From DTFZ01 sp964510055 (GTDB lineage: Bacteria > Bacillota > Clostridia > Christensenellales > SZUA-584): a stretch of DNA of 30,180 bases. Below, piece by piece: positions 15,508 to 22,171 of the stretch (position 1 is the stretch's first letter; each line of letters begins with the position of its first letter). The notes beneath the pieces are model-generated. The model did no database searches, was not told the origin of the DNA, and worked only from the letters and a program-made list of their open reading frames with translations. The stretch covers positions 1 through 30,180 of the forward strand of contig CAZDZY010000032.1 of assembly GCA_964510055.1 (NCBI GenBank), read 5' to 3'. The position numbers were made by a program, and so were the translations under genes.

Positions 15508-15536
15508 TTGTTATTTACGCTTTTTTATGTAATAAT
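15508..15536 (+). promoter_or_regulatory. Promoter of the queG-like/ispE/rsmG operon, possibly giving a leaderless mRNA
   Basis: TTGTTA (15508-15513) is followed after 17 bp by AATAAT (15531-15536). Transcription would start at about 15542-15543, at or next to the ATG. No Shine-Dalgarno sequence precedes that ATG. Confidence 0.4.
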
Positions 15537-15542
15537 TTTTAT

Positions 15543-16421
15543 ATGGGCGTTAATAACTCGAAAGTGATCGAATACGCTAAAAGCATTGGCTTGGGAGATA
15601 TCAGGTTTGCGGAAGCGGCAAGCCCTATTCCTTCTCCAAACGGGGATCTGGTGAGACTCGATTCCCTGATCGAAGGCGGAACTCTTATCGTGCTGTTCGC
15701 GGACTATCTCCCCGCGCGCGAAGCAAGCCTTGGAAAGATGGCCCTTTCGCCTTATTATATAGCCTCTGATTTCGCGTATAACGCCGCAAAGCGGCTCGTT
15801 GGTTTTCTTAAAGAAAACGGCGTAAGCGCCTTGCTTCTTACTTCTATATCCGCAAGGGCGGCCGCGCTGCGCACAGGCGGCTTCATAGGGGAAAACGGAT
15901 TCCATTACCATGACAGGTTCGGCTCGTATACCTGCATTCAGACGATACTCGCCGGCTGCTGCGGACCGGAAGAGTATAAAACCGAAAAAATATGCCTTCA
16001 TTGCGGCAAATGCAAAAGCGGATGCCCTTCAAACGCAATCGGAAAAATGGATGACTGCGTAAGGCGGCATATGCACGGAGTCGTGCCCGAGGCTCTTCGG
16101 GGCGGCGTCTATCAGCTTTTCGGCTGCGAGAAATGCCAGGCGGCGTGCCCGCAGAACTGTACAGCGCTGAGCGCGCCGCTCGAATTCAGCCTTGAGAGCC
16201 TGCTTTCCGGCGAGTGCACCGGGCGGCTTAAAGAATTGGCAGGCCCCAATATGGCGCGCTCCCGCCGTATAATATCGCAGGCCGCGCTGTATGCCGCAAA
16301 CTCGAAAGCATATGATCTTGCCGGTAAACTTAAGGAACTTTCGCAGACCGCGGAAGAGCCGGTAAAAACGCACGCTACATGGGCGTATAATGAACTCGAG
16401 GGGAAAAATGATAACGCTTAA
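15543..16421 (+). CDS. QueG-like double [4Fe-4S] protein, short form
   Basis: This is related to epoxyqueuosine reductase QueG, the cobalamin and iron-sulfur enzyme of the last step of queuosine synthesis. Two ferredoxin-like clusters are clear: CLHCGKCKSGCP (Cys151, 154, 157, 161) and GCEKCQAACPQNC (Cys195, 198, 202, 206). The second resembles the QueG signature GCD.CQ..CP.N. A helical C-terminal part follows. The protein has 292 residues, against about 380 for classical QueG. The region that normally reads LTD before the clusters, with the catalytic Asp, is TILAGCCGPEEY here, so true QueG activity is doubtful. It may be a divergent reductase with another corrinoid-linked role. It overlaps ispE by 14 bp. 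QueT at 29291 shows that queuine or a precursor matters in this genome. Confidence 0.7.
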   Translation: MGVNNSKVIEYAKSIGLGDIRFAEAASPIPSPNGDLVRLDSLIEGGTLIVLFADYLPAREASLGKMALSPYYIASDFAYNAAKRLVGFLKENGVSALLLTSISARAAALRTGGFIGENGFHYHDRFGSYTCIQTILAGCCGPEEYKTEKICLHCGKCKSGCPSNAIGKMDDCVRRHMHGVVPEALRGGVYQLFGCEKCQAACPQNCTALSAPLEFSLESLLSGECTGRLKELAGPNMARSRRIISQAALYAANSKAYDLAGKLKELSQTAEEPVKTHATWAYNELEGKNDNA

Positions 16422-17265
16422 CGCTTACGCAAAACTTAACCTGTCCCTCGCGGTCACGGGAATAAGGGACGACGGGTATCACGAGCTCGATACCATAATG
16501 CAGAGCATATCGCTTTGCGATATCGTTTCAATAGAAAAGGCAGGCGGCATAACCATCCGTATGGACACGACCTGGGCGGACGAAGAGGACAATACCGCGT
16601 ATAAAGCCGCCCAAAGCTTTTTTAAGCATACCGTTTCCGGCGGAGCGTCGATTGTGATAAGTAAACATATACCCCGCATGGCGGGATTGGGCGGCGCCAG
16701 CGCCGACGCGGCCGCGGTGCTTATAGGCCTCGACAGGCTGTACGATACTCATCTTGCTCCCGATGCGCTGCGAGAGCTCGGGATGCTGGTAGGCGCCGAC
16801 GTTCCTTTTGCGCTAACAGGCGGCCTGGCCCGCGCAAAGGGCATAGGAGAGAAATTAACGTTTCTCGAGCCCGGCAAATCTATGTATTACGTTGTCGTCA
16901 AACCATTCGCGGGCGTATCCACCGCCGAGGCGTATAAGGCGTTTTCCGGCTCGGCGCATATCAGCATCGATACTGCACAGTTCGCCGTGATAAAAGGCGA
17001 CGTTCCGCTGTTTTTGCGAAGCTCCGGGAACGCGCTCAGTATGGCATCTCTCGGCATAGCCCCTGATATATTGAAAGCGGCTGCGGCCCTTAAAGAAGCC
17101 GGGGCATGTAAAGCGTTCATGACAGGCTCGGGCAGCGCCGTATTCTCCGCGTTTGAAACGGAGCAAGAGGCAGCGCTTACTGCCGGACGCGTAAAAGGGG
17201 ATTTCGAGCTTTGCGGCGCTTTTTGCCCGGTAAGCTGCGGCGTGGAGATAACAGGAGAAGTTTGA
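16408..17265 (+). CDS. ispE: 4-diphosphocytidyl-2-C-methyl-D-erythritol kinase
   Basis: This GHMP kinase of the MEP pathway phosphorylates the 2-hydroxyl of CDP-methylerythritol using ATP. It opens with ITLNAYAKLNLSLAVTGIRDDGYHELDTIMQSIS, where the Lys, Asn, His and Glu of the substrate site are in their usual places. KHIPRMAGLGGASADAAAVL is the GHMP ATP-binding loop. MTGSGSAVFS is the third GHMP motif. The length of 285 residues is normal. ATG 16408 follows GAGGGG by four bases; an ATG at 16390 is less likely. It is the middle gene of a tight operon. With ispDF at 25499 it gives three consecutive MEP steps in this window. Confidence 0.97.
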   Translation: MITLNAYAKLNLSLAVTGIRDDGYHELDTIMQSISLCDIVSIEKAGGITIRMDTTWADEEDNTAYKAAQSFFKHTVSGGASIVISKHIPRMAGLGGASADAAAVLIGLDRLYDTHLAPDALRELGMLVGADVPFALTGGLARAKGIGEKLTFLEPGKSMYYVVVKPFAGVSTAEAYKAFSGSAHISIDTAQFAVIKGDVPLFLRSSGNALSMASLGIAPDILKAAAALKEAGACKAFMTGSGSAVFSAFETEQEAALTAGRVKGDFELCGAFCPVSCGVEITGEV

Positions 17266-17960
17266 TGAGCATATTCAGCGAAACGCTCCGTCAATACCTT
17301 GACGAAGCCGGGATAATATATGAGCCGCCGCAGATAGCGTTGTGCGAAGAATATTATAAGCTTGTGGTCGAAGCCAACAAGCGCATGAATCTAACGCGTA
17401 TAACGGGCGAAGCCGATGCCGCGCGGCAGCATTTCGTTGATGCGGCAAAAGTGCTTAAATTCCTTTCGCTGCCGCAAAGCGGCAGCGTTATCGACGTGGG
17501 CACGGGAGCGGGCTTTCCCGGAGTCCCGGTAAAAATAATCCGTCCGGATATAAATATAACACTGCTCGATTCGTCTGAAAGAAAGACGGGGTTCTTAAGA
17601 GATTCCGCCGATAAGCTTAATATAGACGTCAATATAGTCTGCGCGCGTGCCGAGGATGCCGCGCGCGGAGCTTTTCGCGAAAGCTTCGATGCCTGTTTCT
17701 CACGGGCCGTCGCTCCGCTCGATATATTGCTCGAGCTCTGCGTGCCGTTCGTAAAAACGGGCGGTGTATTAGCCGTCTGGAAGGGTGAAAGCTTTGAAGA
17801 AGAGATCTGCAGAGCGCATAACGGGCTGAAAGTTTTAGGCTGCCGCATAAAGAGCACGAATTTTATAGATCCCGGCGCCGTAATACTCATAGAAAAGCAA
17901 AAACCCACTGAGGAAAAATACCCGCGCAGGTTCGCAAAAATAAAGTCGAATCCTTTATAA
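17265..17960 (+). CDS. rsmG: 16S rRNA (guanine-527-N7)-methyltransferase
   Basis: RsmG methylates N7 of G527 in 16S rRNA using SAM. The class I methyltransferase motif is VIDVGTGAGFPGVPVKI. It is followed by LLDSSERKTGFL, the acidic end of the second strand, and by CARAEDAA and FDACFSRAVAPL, all typical of RsmG (R-A-E and S-R-A-V-A). The C-terminus EEKYPRRFAKIKSNPL matches the usual YPR...K..PL ending. Its ATG overlaps the ispE stop as TGATG, with AGGAGAAG upstream. RsmG often lies near the chromosome origin with mnmG and parA; here it is linked to ispE. Confidence 0.97.
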   Translation: MSIFSETLRQYLDEAGIIYEPPQIALCEEYYKLVVEANKRMNLTRITGEADAARQHFVDAAKVLKFLSLPQSGSVIDVGTGAGFPGVPVKIIRPDINITLLDSSERKTGFLRDSADKLNIDVNIVCARAEDAARGAFRESFDACFSRAVAPLDILLELCVPFVKTGGVLAVWKGESFEEEICRAHNGLKVLGCRIKSTNFIDPGAVILIEKQKPTEEKYPRRFAKIKSNPL

Positions 17961-18011
17961 TAATTACAGAATTTTATATTTAATTGTTTTATATTATATT
18001 GATTAAACGAG

Positions 18012-18101
18012 CCCGCCGACGCTGAGCGACGTTTGTCCAGTAAAATAGCGGGTTTTTGAACACCCCGTTCTCTATTGGACGCCGAAAACGGGCGTTTTTT
18101 T
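18012..18101 (+). terminator. Tandem terminators after rsmG
   Basis: CCCGC (18012-18016) with GCGGG (18048-18052) is followed by TTTTT. A second hairpin, ACGCC (18079-18083) with GGCGT (18091-18095), runs into a T7 tract. They separate the operon from island B, which starts nine bases later. Confidence 0.7.
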
Positions 18102-18109
18102 ATTTCTCA

Positions 18110-18141
18110 TGTTGCACCTCGTGTTGCACCAAATGTTGCAC
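18110..18141 (+). repeat. Island B, promoter-side iterons (three 12-bp-phased units)
   Basis: TGTTGCAC occurs at 18110, 18122 and 18134, each followed by four variable bases, giving an exact 12-bp period. The stretch TGTTGCACCAAA TGTTGCACTACA is nearly the same as the gene-strand reading of the island A array. TTGCAT (18152) with CATAAT (18175-18180) 17 bp on is a possible promoter just downstream. Confidence 0.8.
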
Positions 18142-18279
18142 TACATTGATATTGCATGGTATAGTATTTAATGACATAATTTAAATGGTTTTGTACTGTT
18201 TATTTGTAAAACCTCATATTGTCATCCTGAGCCCAAAAGCCTTATTTGCCGGAACACTTTATTTGAAGAGGTGCTTGTG

Positions 18280-19125
18280 ATGGGTAAAAAATTATCGCTG
18301 CTGATTATAACATTACTTGCTTTTGTAATGATTTGTTCTTGCGCCGAAACGCCTGAAATTACGCTTAATATTAATAAGGGTATTTATGACTTATCTTCTT
18401 GTTTGCCCGGATTTACCCAAGATAGTAGTTGTAATTTATTTAGATATAAGTTAAAAGACATTCATTTAGTCCTTAGTGTCTACGATAAAGCTGCACCTAT
18501 TGAAAGTATCGAATCGAATGGTATAGACTATTTTGATAAACTGACAGAACACGGTATGGATTATTACTATTTCAAGAGCGGTACAGTTAGCAGTGCTGGA
18601 GTTGACGAAACAGTCAATACAACAATCGGTGAATGGACGACTGTGGAGTTAATTTTTTATATTGATGAATACATTGTTACCCTTGAAGGAGGTACAGGCG
18701 ATGGTGATGTATCAGCTGTTACCCTTAAGCTTGCATTGGATTTACTAAGCAAGACACCAATAGACGGTCTTGAACCGCTGGGCGGCAGCCTATCTTCAAG
18801 ATACTATAACGGCATCCTGGAATGTAATGTCTCATTAATTTCAAAAGAGAATGCAATTTATCAGAACATATTCGATACGGAAAAAACCGTTATAAAAGAA
18901 GAGGCCAGCATCCGTTATCTTGAGAGTATTCGCAAACAATCACCCGATGATCCAAATTCTCGATTTATCGTGTGCGACACTGATAAAGGAGCCTTGTTGA
19001 TTTCCTGCGGTGTTCCGGGTTTTGAACGCAATAATGTTCCTGCCGAAGCGTTAGACTTTATCGATTTTTCACTTGCGCAAGATATTGCTGAATGCTTAGG
19101 AGTTGTTATCACCAGTATCAGGTAA
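18280..19125 (+). CDS. Putative lipoprotein, orphan in island B
   Basis: This 281-residue protein is not recognised. It has a lipoprotein-type signal (KKLSLLIITLLAFVMICSC) with probable lipidated Cys21 and no other membrane segment, so it should sit on the outer membrane face. The sequence appears beta-rich and may contain two similar halves. The first runs from LNINKGIYDLSSCLPGFTQD to LALDLLSKTPI; the second from SSRYYNGILECNVSL to FSLAQDIAECLG. The repeat is tentative. ATG 18280 has GAGGTG six bases upstream; a GTG at 18271 is less likely. Codons are much richer in A and T than in the flanking rsmG and glycosyltransferase genes, as for the island A gene, which suggests acquisition from elsewhere. 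Confidence 0.78.
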   Translation: MGKKLSLLIITLLAFVMICSCAETPEITLNINKGIYDLSSCLPGFTQDSSCNLFRYKLKDIHLVLSVYDKAAPIESIESNGIDYFDKLTEHGMDYYYFKSGTVSSAGVDETVNTTIGEWTTVELIFYIDEYIVTLEGGTGDGDVSAVTLKLALDLLSKTPIDGLEPLGGSLSSRYYNGILECNVSLISKENAIYQNIFDTEKTVIKEEASIRYLESIRKQSPDDPNSRFIVCDTDKGALLISCGVPGFERNNVPAEALDFIDFSLAQDIAECLGVVITSIR

Positions 19126-19215
19126 ATATATTTTTACTGATGATATTTTTCCAAAGGTTTTAACGCTGCAGATTATGAGCATAATGTAAAATACGAATCG
19201 AAAAATAATTTTTCA

Positions 19216-19241
19216 TGTTGCACTTTTTGATGCACCTGCAC
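19216..19241 (+). repeat. Island B, gene-distal iterons
   Basis: TGTTGCAC (19216-19223) and TGATGCAC (19228-19235) start 12 bp apart. A third, half-phase CCTGCAC ends at 19241. They lie 91 bp past the lipoprotein stop, in the same orientation relative to the gene as the distal pair of island A. Confidence 0.65.
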
Positions 19242-19280
19242 TTTTTGCTCCCTCGACTATAACGAAATCTCAACACTAAA

Positions 19281-19319
19281 AAGCTCCAGATCGCCTGAAA
19301 CAAGCCAATTTTGGAGCTT
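19281..19319 (-). terminator. Hairpin, terminator-like on the minus strand
   Basis: AAGCTCCA (19281-19288) pairs with TGGAGCTT (19312-19319) over a 23-nt loop. On the minus strand a TTTTTA tract follows. It would serve a minus-strand transcript carrying the small ORF at 19414-19467. There is no T-run in the plus direction. Confidence 0.45.
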
Positions 19320-19413
19320 ATGGTTTATTTATTGATCGTCTGTTTCATCGAAAATCCAGTATTATCTTATATATGTACATTCAGAAAACAGCAATCATAC
19401 ATCGCCCGACTTT

Positions 19414-19467
19414 CTATTTACCGTAGGTGCGGCCTTGGGCTACCCGCTTGATTTCACGATGTTTCAT
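19414..19467 (-). CDS. Possible 17-residue small ORF
   Basis: The minus strand reads MKHREIKRVAQGRTYGK followed by TAG, with GGAGGCG placed eight or so bases before the ATG. The peptide is very basic. It lies inside an otherwise empty ~460-bp gap and is followed by a minus-strand terminator-like hairpin. It could be a true small protein, a leader peptide or the surviving start of a decayed gene. No family is recognised. Confidence 0.35.
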   Translation of the reverse strand: MKHREIKRVAQGRTYGK

Positions 19468-19513
19468 ACGCGGCGCCTCCATCGGTACCCATAATGACTA
19501 TATACGCTGTATA

Positions 19514-19543
19514 TTGTCAAAATTCGTATATATATGCTATACT
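19514..19543 (+). promoter_or_regulatory. Promoter of the GT-C/DUF2141 gene
   Basis: TTGTCA (19514-19519) and TATACT (19538-19543) are 18 bp apart. The gene starts 43 to 61 bp further on. Confidence 0.55.
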
Positions 19544-19603
19544 CACCACATTGCTTAATCGTTTTCGTATATTATTCTGTTAAAGATGGGGGTATATATC
19601 GGC

Positions 19604-21535
19604 ATGGATAAAAAGAAATCAAGCCTCGCATTCCTGATAGTCTGGCTCGTGATAATGGCGGCCGGAACTGTACTTATGTTTATAGGGATCACCCATGAAA
19701 GCCTGTGGTACGACGAATCGTATTCCGCGGCTCTGGTCAAACATTCTATCCCGGATATAATAAATATAACCGGCGGCGACAGCCATCCGCCGCTTTATTA
19801 TTTGCTGCTTCATTTTTTCACTCTTATTTTCGGCAATTCGGTCTTTGCTTTAAGGGCGTTCTCGGTCCTCGGCGTAGTCGCGCTTGCGTCGCTGGGCATC
19901 GGCCCGGTCAGGAGGGCGCTCGGAAACCGTTTCGGATTGATATACACACTGCTTACGTTCGCGCTTCCTATAACGCTTTCAATGGCTCAGGAAGCCCGGA
20001 TGTACACCTGGGCGGCGTTCTTCGTTACGGGAAGCGCCCTCTGGGGATATCTTGGCTTTAAGGAAGGCCGCTTAAGAGACTGGATAATCTTCGGCGTATG
20101 CACGCTCTGCGCCGCGTATACACATTACTATGCCCTGCTGGCCGTTGTGATGATCTGCGCTATACTGTTTGTTATGATGCTTGCCGGGAAAAAGAAGCTG
20201 AAGCCGTTCCTTATAACGGCAGGGGCCGCTGCCGTCCTTTATATCCCGTGGATAATCAAGCTTGCGGCGCAGGCTAGCAGGATCTCGGGAAGCTACTGGA
20301 TACCCGAAGTGACCGCCGATGTTATCAGAAAGACCCTCATCTACCCTTTCAGCAATAAATTCTCGTACCCGTTACCGCGTCCCTCGTGGTTTCCGCGTGT
20401 ATCGTGGCTTCCGTCTCCGTTTTCATCCCCTTCCTGGCAGGTTTTTGTGGATATTGTGCTTTACGTCTCCGTTGCCCTGATACTTTTCGGAATAATCTAT
20501 CGTATAGTCCGCAGGGATGAAAACGTAAAGTTGGCTATCCTGGCCGTCGGAGCCTACGTACTGACAATAGGAGCGGGTATCATCGCTTCCTTTGTCATCC
20601 GGCCGGTCCTCGTCGAGCGCTATATGATGCCCGTATTGGGGCTTTTTATTCTGGGGCTTTCCTTTGGTATCGGGAGTCTTGGCAAAAAGATACTGCCCGC
20701 GATAGGATGCGCAGTCATAATAGCGTTTACCGTTCCTCAGATCGATTACACGATGTCAAAGCGTTTTAACGGCCCGATGACCGAAGCTGCGGAATACATG
20801 GAATCGCGGATACAGCCCGGAGACGTGTTCTTGCATACCGACGAACATACTATAGGGACGTTCTGCTATTACTTCCCCGACAATACTAATTACTATTACC
20901 AGCGCGAGGGGTTCGAGGGATTCAGCAATTTCGACGCCTTTGGGCCAAACGGCGTAGTGATAGACTCGCTGGATGAAGTCAAAGGCGAGCGGATCTGGCT
21001 TGTGCAACGTTACGGCGCGGGCGATACCATCTCTGCGGGCGAGTGGATAGGGTCCGGAAAATTAAAGCCTCAGGGGAATCAGAAATCTTTCAGGATAGAT
21101 ACTTCGTGGTACAGTTTCATGATACGTCCGATGGCTCTCGGCAGCGCTTCGCCGGTAAAGGCCGTCTCTGCATCTTCCGGCGCTTTGACTGTTACGGTGA
21201 GCGGCTTGAAGAACGGTACCGGGAATGTCCTTTTCAATGTCTATATTCAGGACCCCGCTAATACCATAGCGAACGCGGCTGCTAATATTAAGGACGGTAA
21301 AGCAGAGGCCGTGTTTGCCGACCTTCCTTTCGGGGAATACGCGATACTGGTCCTTCATGATGAAAACGGCAACCAGCAGGTAGATATGGCGGGCGAGGTG
21401 CCCGTCGAGGGGATAGGGTATTCCAATACTTCCGATGCTCCTCAGGGCCCGCCTGTTTACGAAACGTGCAAATTCACGTTCAATGCCGACAACACCGTTA
21501 TCAGCATACCCGTCTTCTATTATGAAGCGCCGTAA
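19604..21535 (+). CDS. GT-C family 39-like glycosyltransferase fused to a C-terminal DUF2141 domain
   Basis: The first ~410 residues are a multi-pass membrane glycosyltransferase. LWYDESYSAALVKHSIPDI carries the catalytic-type Asp-Glu of the first outer loop. GGDSHPPLYYLLLHFF and NSVFALRAFSVLG are the usual PMT_2 motifs. About nine to eleven membrane helices follow. Next comes an outer soluble part (AAEYMESRIQPGDVFLHTDEH...). Residues about 527-643 look like a DUF2141 domain: LTVTVSGLKNGTGNVLFNVY, VFADLPFGEYAILVLHDENGNQQVD, VEGIGYSNTSDAPQGPP. That domain usually occurs as a small secreted protein. The fused domain should lie outside the cell, where it could hold an acceptor or the wall. ATG 19604 is preferred; ATG 19586 adds six residues and has a poorer ribosome site. 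Confidence 0.85.
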   Translation: MDKKKSSLAFLIVWLVIMAAGTVLMFIGITHESLWYDESYSAALVKHSIPDIINITGGDSHPPLYYLLLHFFTLIFGNSVFALRAFSVLGVVALASLGIGPVRRALGNRFGLIYTLLTFALPITLSMAQEARMYTWAAFFVTGSALWGYLGFKEGRLRDWIIFGVCTLCAAYTHYYALLAVVMICAILFVMMLAGKKKLKPFLITAGAAAVLYIPWIIKLAAQASRISGSYWIPEVTADVIRKTLIYPFSNKFSYPLPRPSWFPRVSWLPSPFSSPSWQVFVDIVLYVSVALILFGIIYRIVRRDENVKLAILAVGAYVLTIGAGIIASFVIRPVLVERYMMPVLGLFILGLSFGIGSLGKKILPAIGCAVIIAFTVPQIDYTMSKRFNGPMTEAAEYMESRIQPGDVFLHTDEHTIGTFCYYFPDNTNYYYQREGFEGFSNFDAFGPNGVVIDSLDEVKGERIWLVQRYGAGDTISAGEWIGSGKLKPQGNQKSFRIDTSWYSFMIRPMALGSASPVKAVSASSGALTVTVSGLKNGTGNVLFNVYIQDPANTIANAAANIKDGKAEAVFADLPFGEYAILVLHDENGNQQVDMAGEVPVEGIGYSNTSDAPQGPPVYETCKFTFNADNTVISIPVFYYEAP

Positions 21536-21570
21536 ACCGGACAGACTAAATTGATGCGCACATTTTCTAT

Positions 21571-21612
21571 AGAAAAAAATGACAGCCGGATATGCATAAT
21601 ATTCCGGCTGTC
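21571..21612 (-). terminator. Strong minus-strand terminator of the structured RNA
   Basis: GACAGCCGGA (21581-21590) pairs perfectly with TCCGGCTGTC (21603-21612). On the minus strand a run of seven T follows (21573-21579). In the plus direction there is no T-run, so it belongs to the minus-strand transcript rather than to the glycosyltransferase gene. Confidence 0.85.
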
Positions 21613-21870
21613 CCTGTTTACCCGGCCCAAGCGGCCCCTGACCGCCCGCCTGAGTTACGTATAAAGCGGCGTCTGACCTGGTCTTTGCCCCCACATCCGC
21701 CGGCTGGACATTTCGCAAATTTTTAGGAAACCAATCCTTTCACTACTTTGCCTCTCGAGATTCCTCCCGGCCGGGCTTATTTCTAAACCGCGCCATGCTC
21801 GCCGATAATCGGTTTACGTGGGTCGTTTTGCCCGCGGCTGGCATCGACTTGCAACCACAGAACCGCCGCC
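21573..21870 (-). ncRNA. Candidate ~300-nt structured non-coding RNA, family unassigned
   Basis: A consensus promoter and a strong terminator frame a GC-rich segment without a credible ORF inside AT-rich DNA. The transcript would begin GGGCGGCGG. Its 5' GCGGCG can pair with CGCCGC about 215 nt later, closing a multi-branch domain. Inside, AAACCG/CGGUUU, GCCGG/CCGGC, GCAAA/UUUGC and AGGA/UCCU helices can form. A hairpin GCGGUC-AGG-GGCCGC follows the domain, and then the terminator. I see no RNase P, tmRNA or SRP RNA signature. Known Clostridia families such as raiA or 6S RNA have not been excluded. The pairings were worked out by eye. Confidence 0.6.
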
Positions 21871-21875
21871 CTATA

Positions 21876-21904
21876 ATTATAAATCTGTCCTTAAAGCGTG
21901 TCAA
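21876..21904 (-). promoter_or_regulatory. Perfect consensus sigma-A promoter for the ncRNA
   Basis: On the minus strand TTGACA (21899-21904) and TATAAT (21876-21881) are separated by exactly 17 bp, matching the consensus at all twelve positions. Such promoters are typical of abundant stable RNAs. The start site is expected at about 21870, at the first G of GGGCGGCGG. Confidence 0.85.
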
Positions 21905-21946
21905 TTATACATATGCAAAACGATTTTTCAGTTTTAATTTCCGAGG

Positions 21947-21974
21947 TTGATTTATTTGCGCTGCGTGCTATAAT
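21947..21974 (+). promoter_or_regulatory. Probable corA promoter
   Basis: TTGATT (21947-21952) and TATAAT (21969-21974) are 16 bp apart. It is back to back with the ncRNA promoter, 42 bp between the two -35 boxes, and gives a corA leader of about 190 nt. Confidence 0.6.
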
Positions 21975-22027
21975 TATCTATGGTTTTACAGAAATGTCGA
22001 AAAATCATTTTAAATTTCTTTTCGGGG

Positions 22028-22145
22028 AGGTGGTATGCGTGGACACAGGCCCTAAACAGCCACATAGTATAAAAAAGCGGAGTGCATACCACTTGGCAGG
22101 CTGAAAATATGCACGCCGCTATCTTGCCCAAAACATATTTTGGGC
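22028..22145 (+). promoter_or_regulatory. CorA mRNA leader with mutually exclusive stems
   Basis: Stem A: 22028-22038 (contains GTGGTATGC) pairs with 22084-22094 (contains GCATACCAC), 11 bp with one G-U. Stem B: AGCGGAGTGCAT (22076-22087) pairs with ATGCACGCCGCT (22109-22120), 12 positions with one mismatch. They share 22084-22087, so only one can form fully. A third hairpin, GCCCAAAA-CATA-TTTTGGGC (22126-22145), precedes the corA ribosome site. This is attenuator or riboswitch-like. The known M-box motif is not seen. Confidence 0.55.
22039..22104 (+). CDS. Possible 21-codon leader ORF upstream of corA
   Basis: GTG at 22039 follows GGGGAGGTGG at optimal spacing and encodes MDTGPKQPHSIKKRSAYHLA plus G, ending TGA at 22102-22104. 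An ATG at 22035 in another frame would give only six codons. The ORF covers both alternative stems, and its ribosome site partly lies in stem A. Enteric corA and mgtA genes have short leader ORFs (corL, mgtL); whether this one works alike is inference. Confidence 0.4.
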   Translation: MDTGPKQPHSIKKRSAYHLAG

Positions 22146-22171
22146 GCATTTAAGAAAGGCGGTGCATTGCC

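Noticed and set aside
21062..21718. 218-codon open frame on the minus strand overlapping the glycosyltransferase end and the ncRNA
   Set aside because: It would read through the strong minus-strand terminator at 21571-21612 and is mostly antisense to the DUF2141 fusion. It has a weak TTG start.
22028..22145. M-box (ykoK) Mg2+ riboswitch as the corA leader
   Set aside because: The position is right, but the conserved M-box blocks could not be recognised. It is therefore reported only as an unassigned structured leader.
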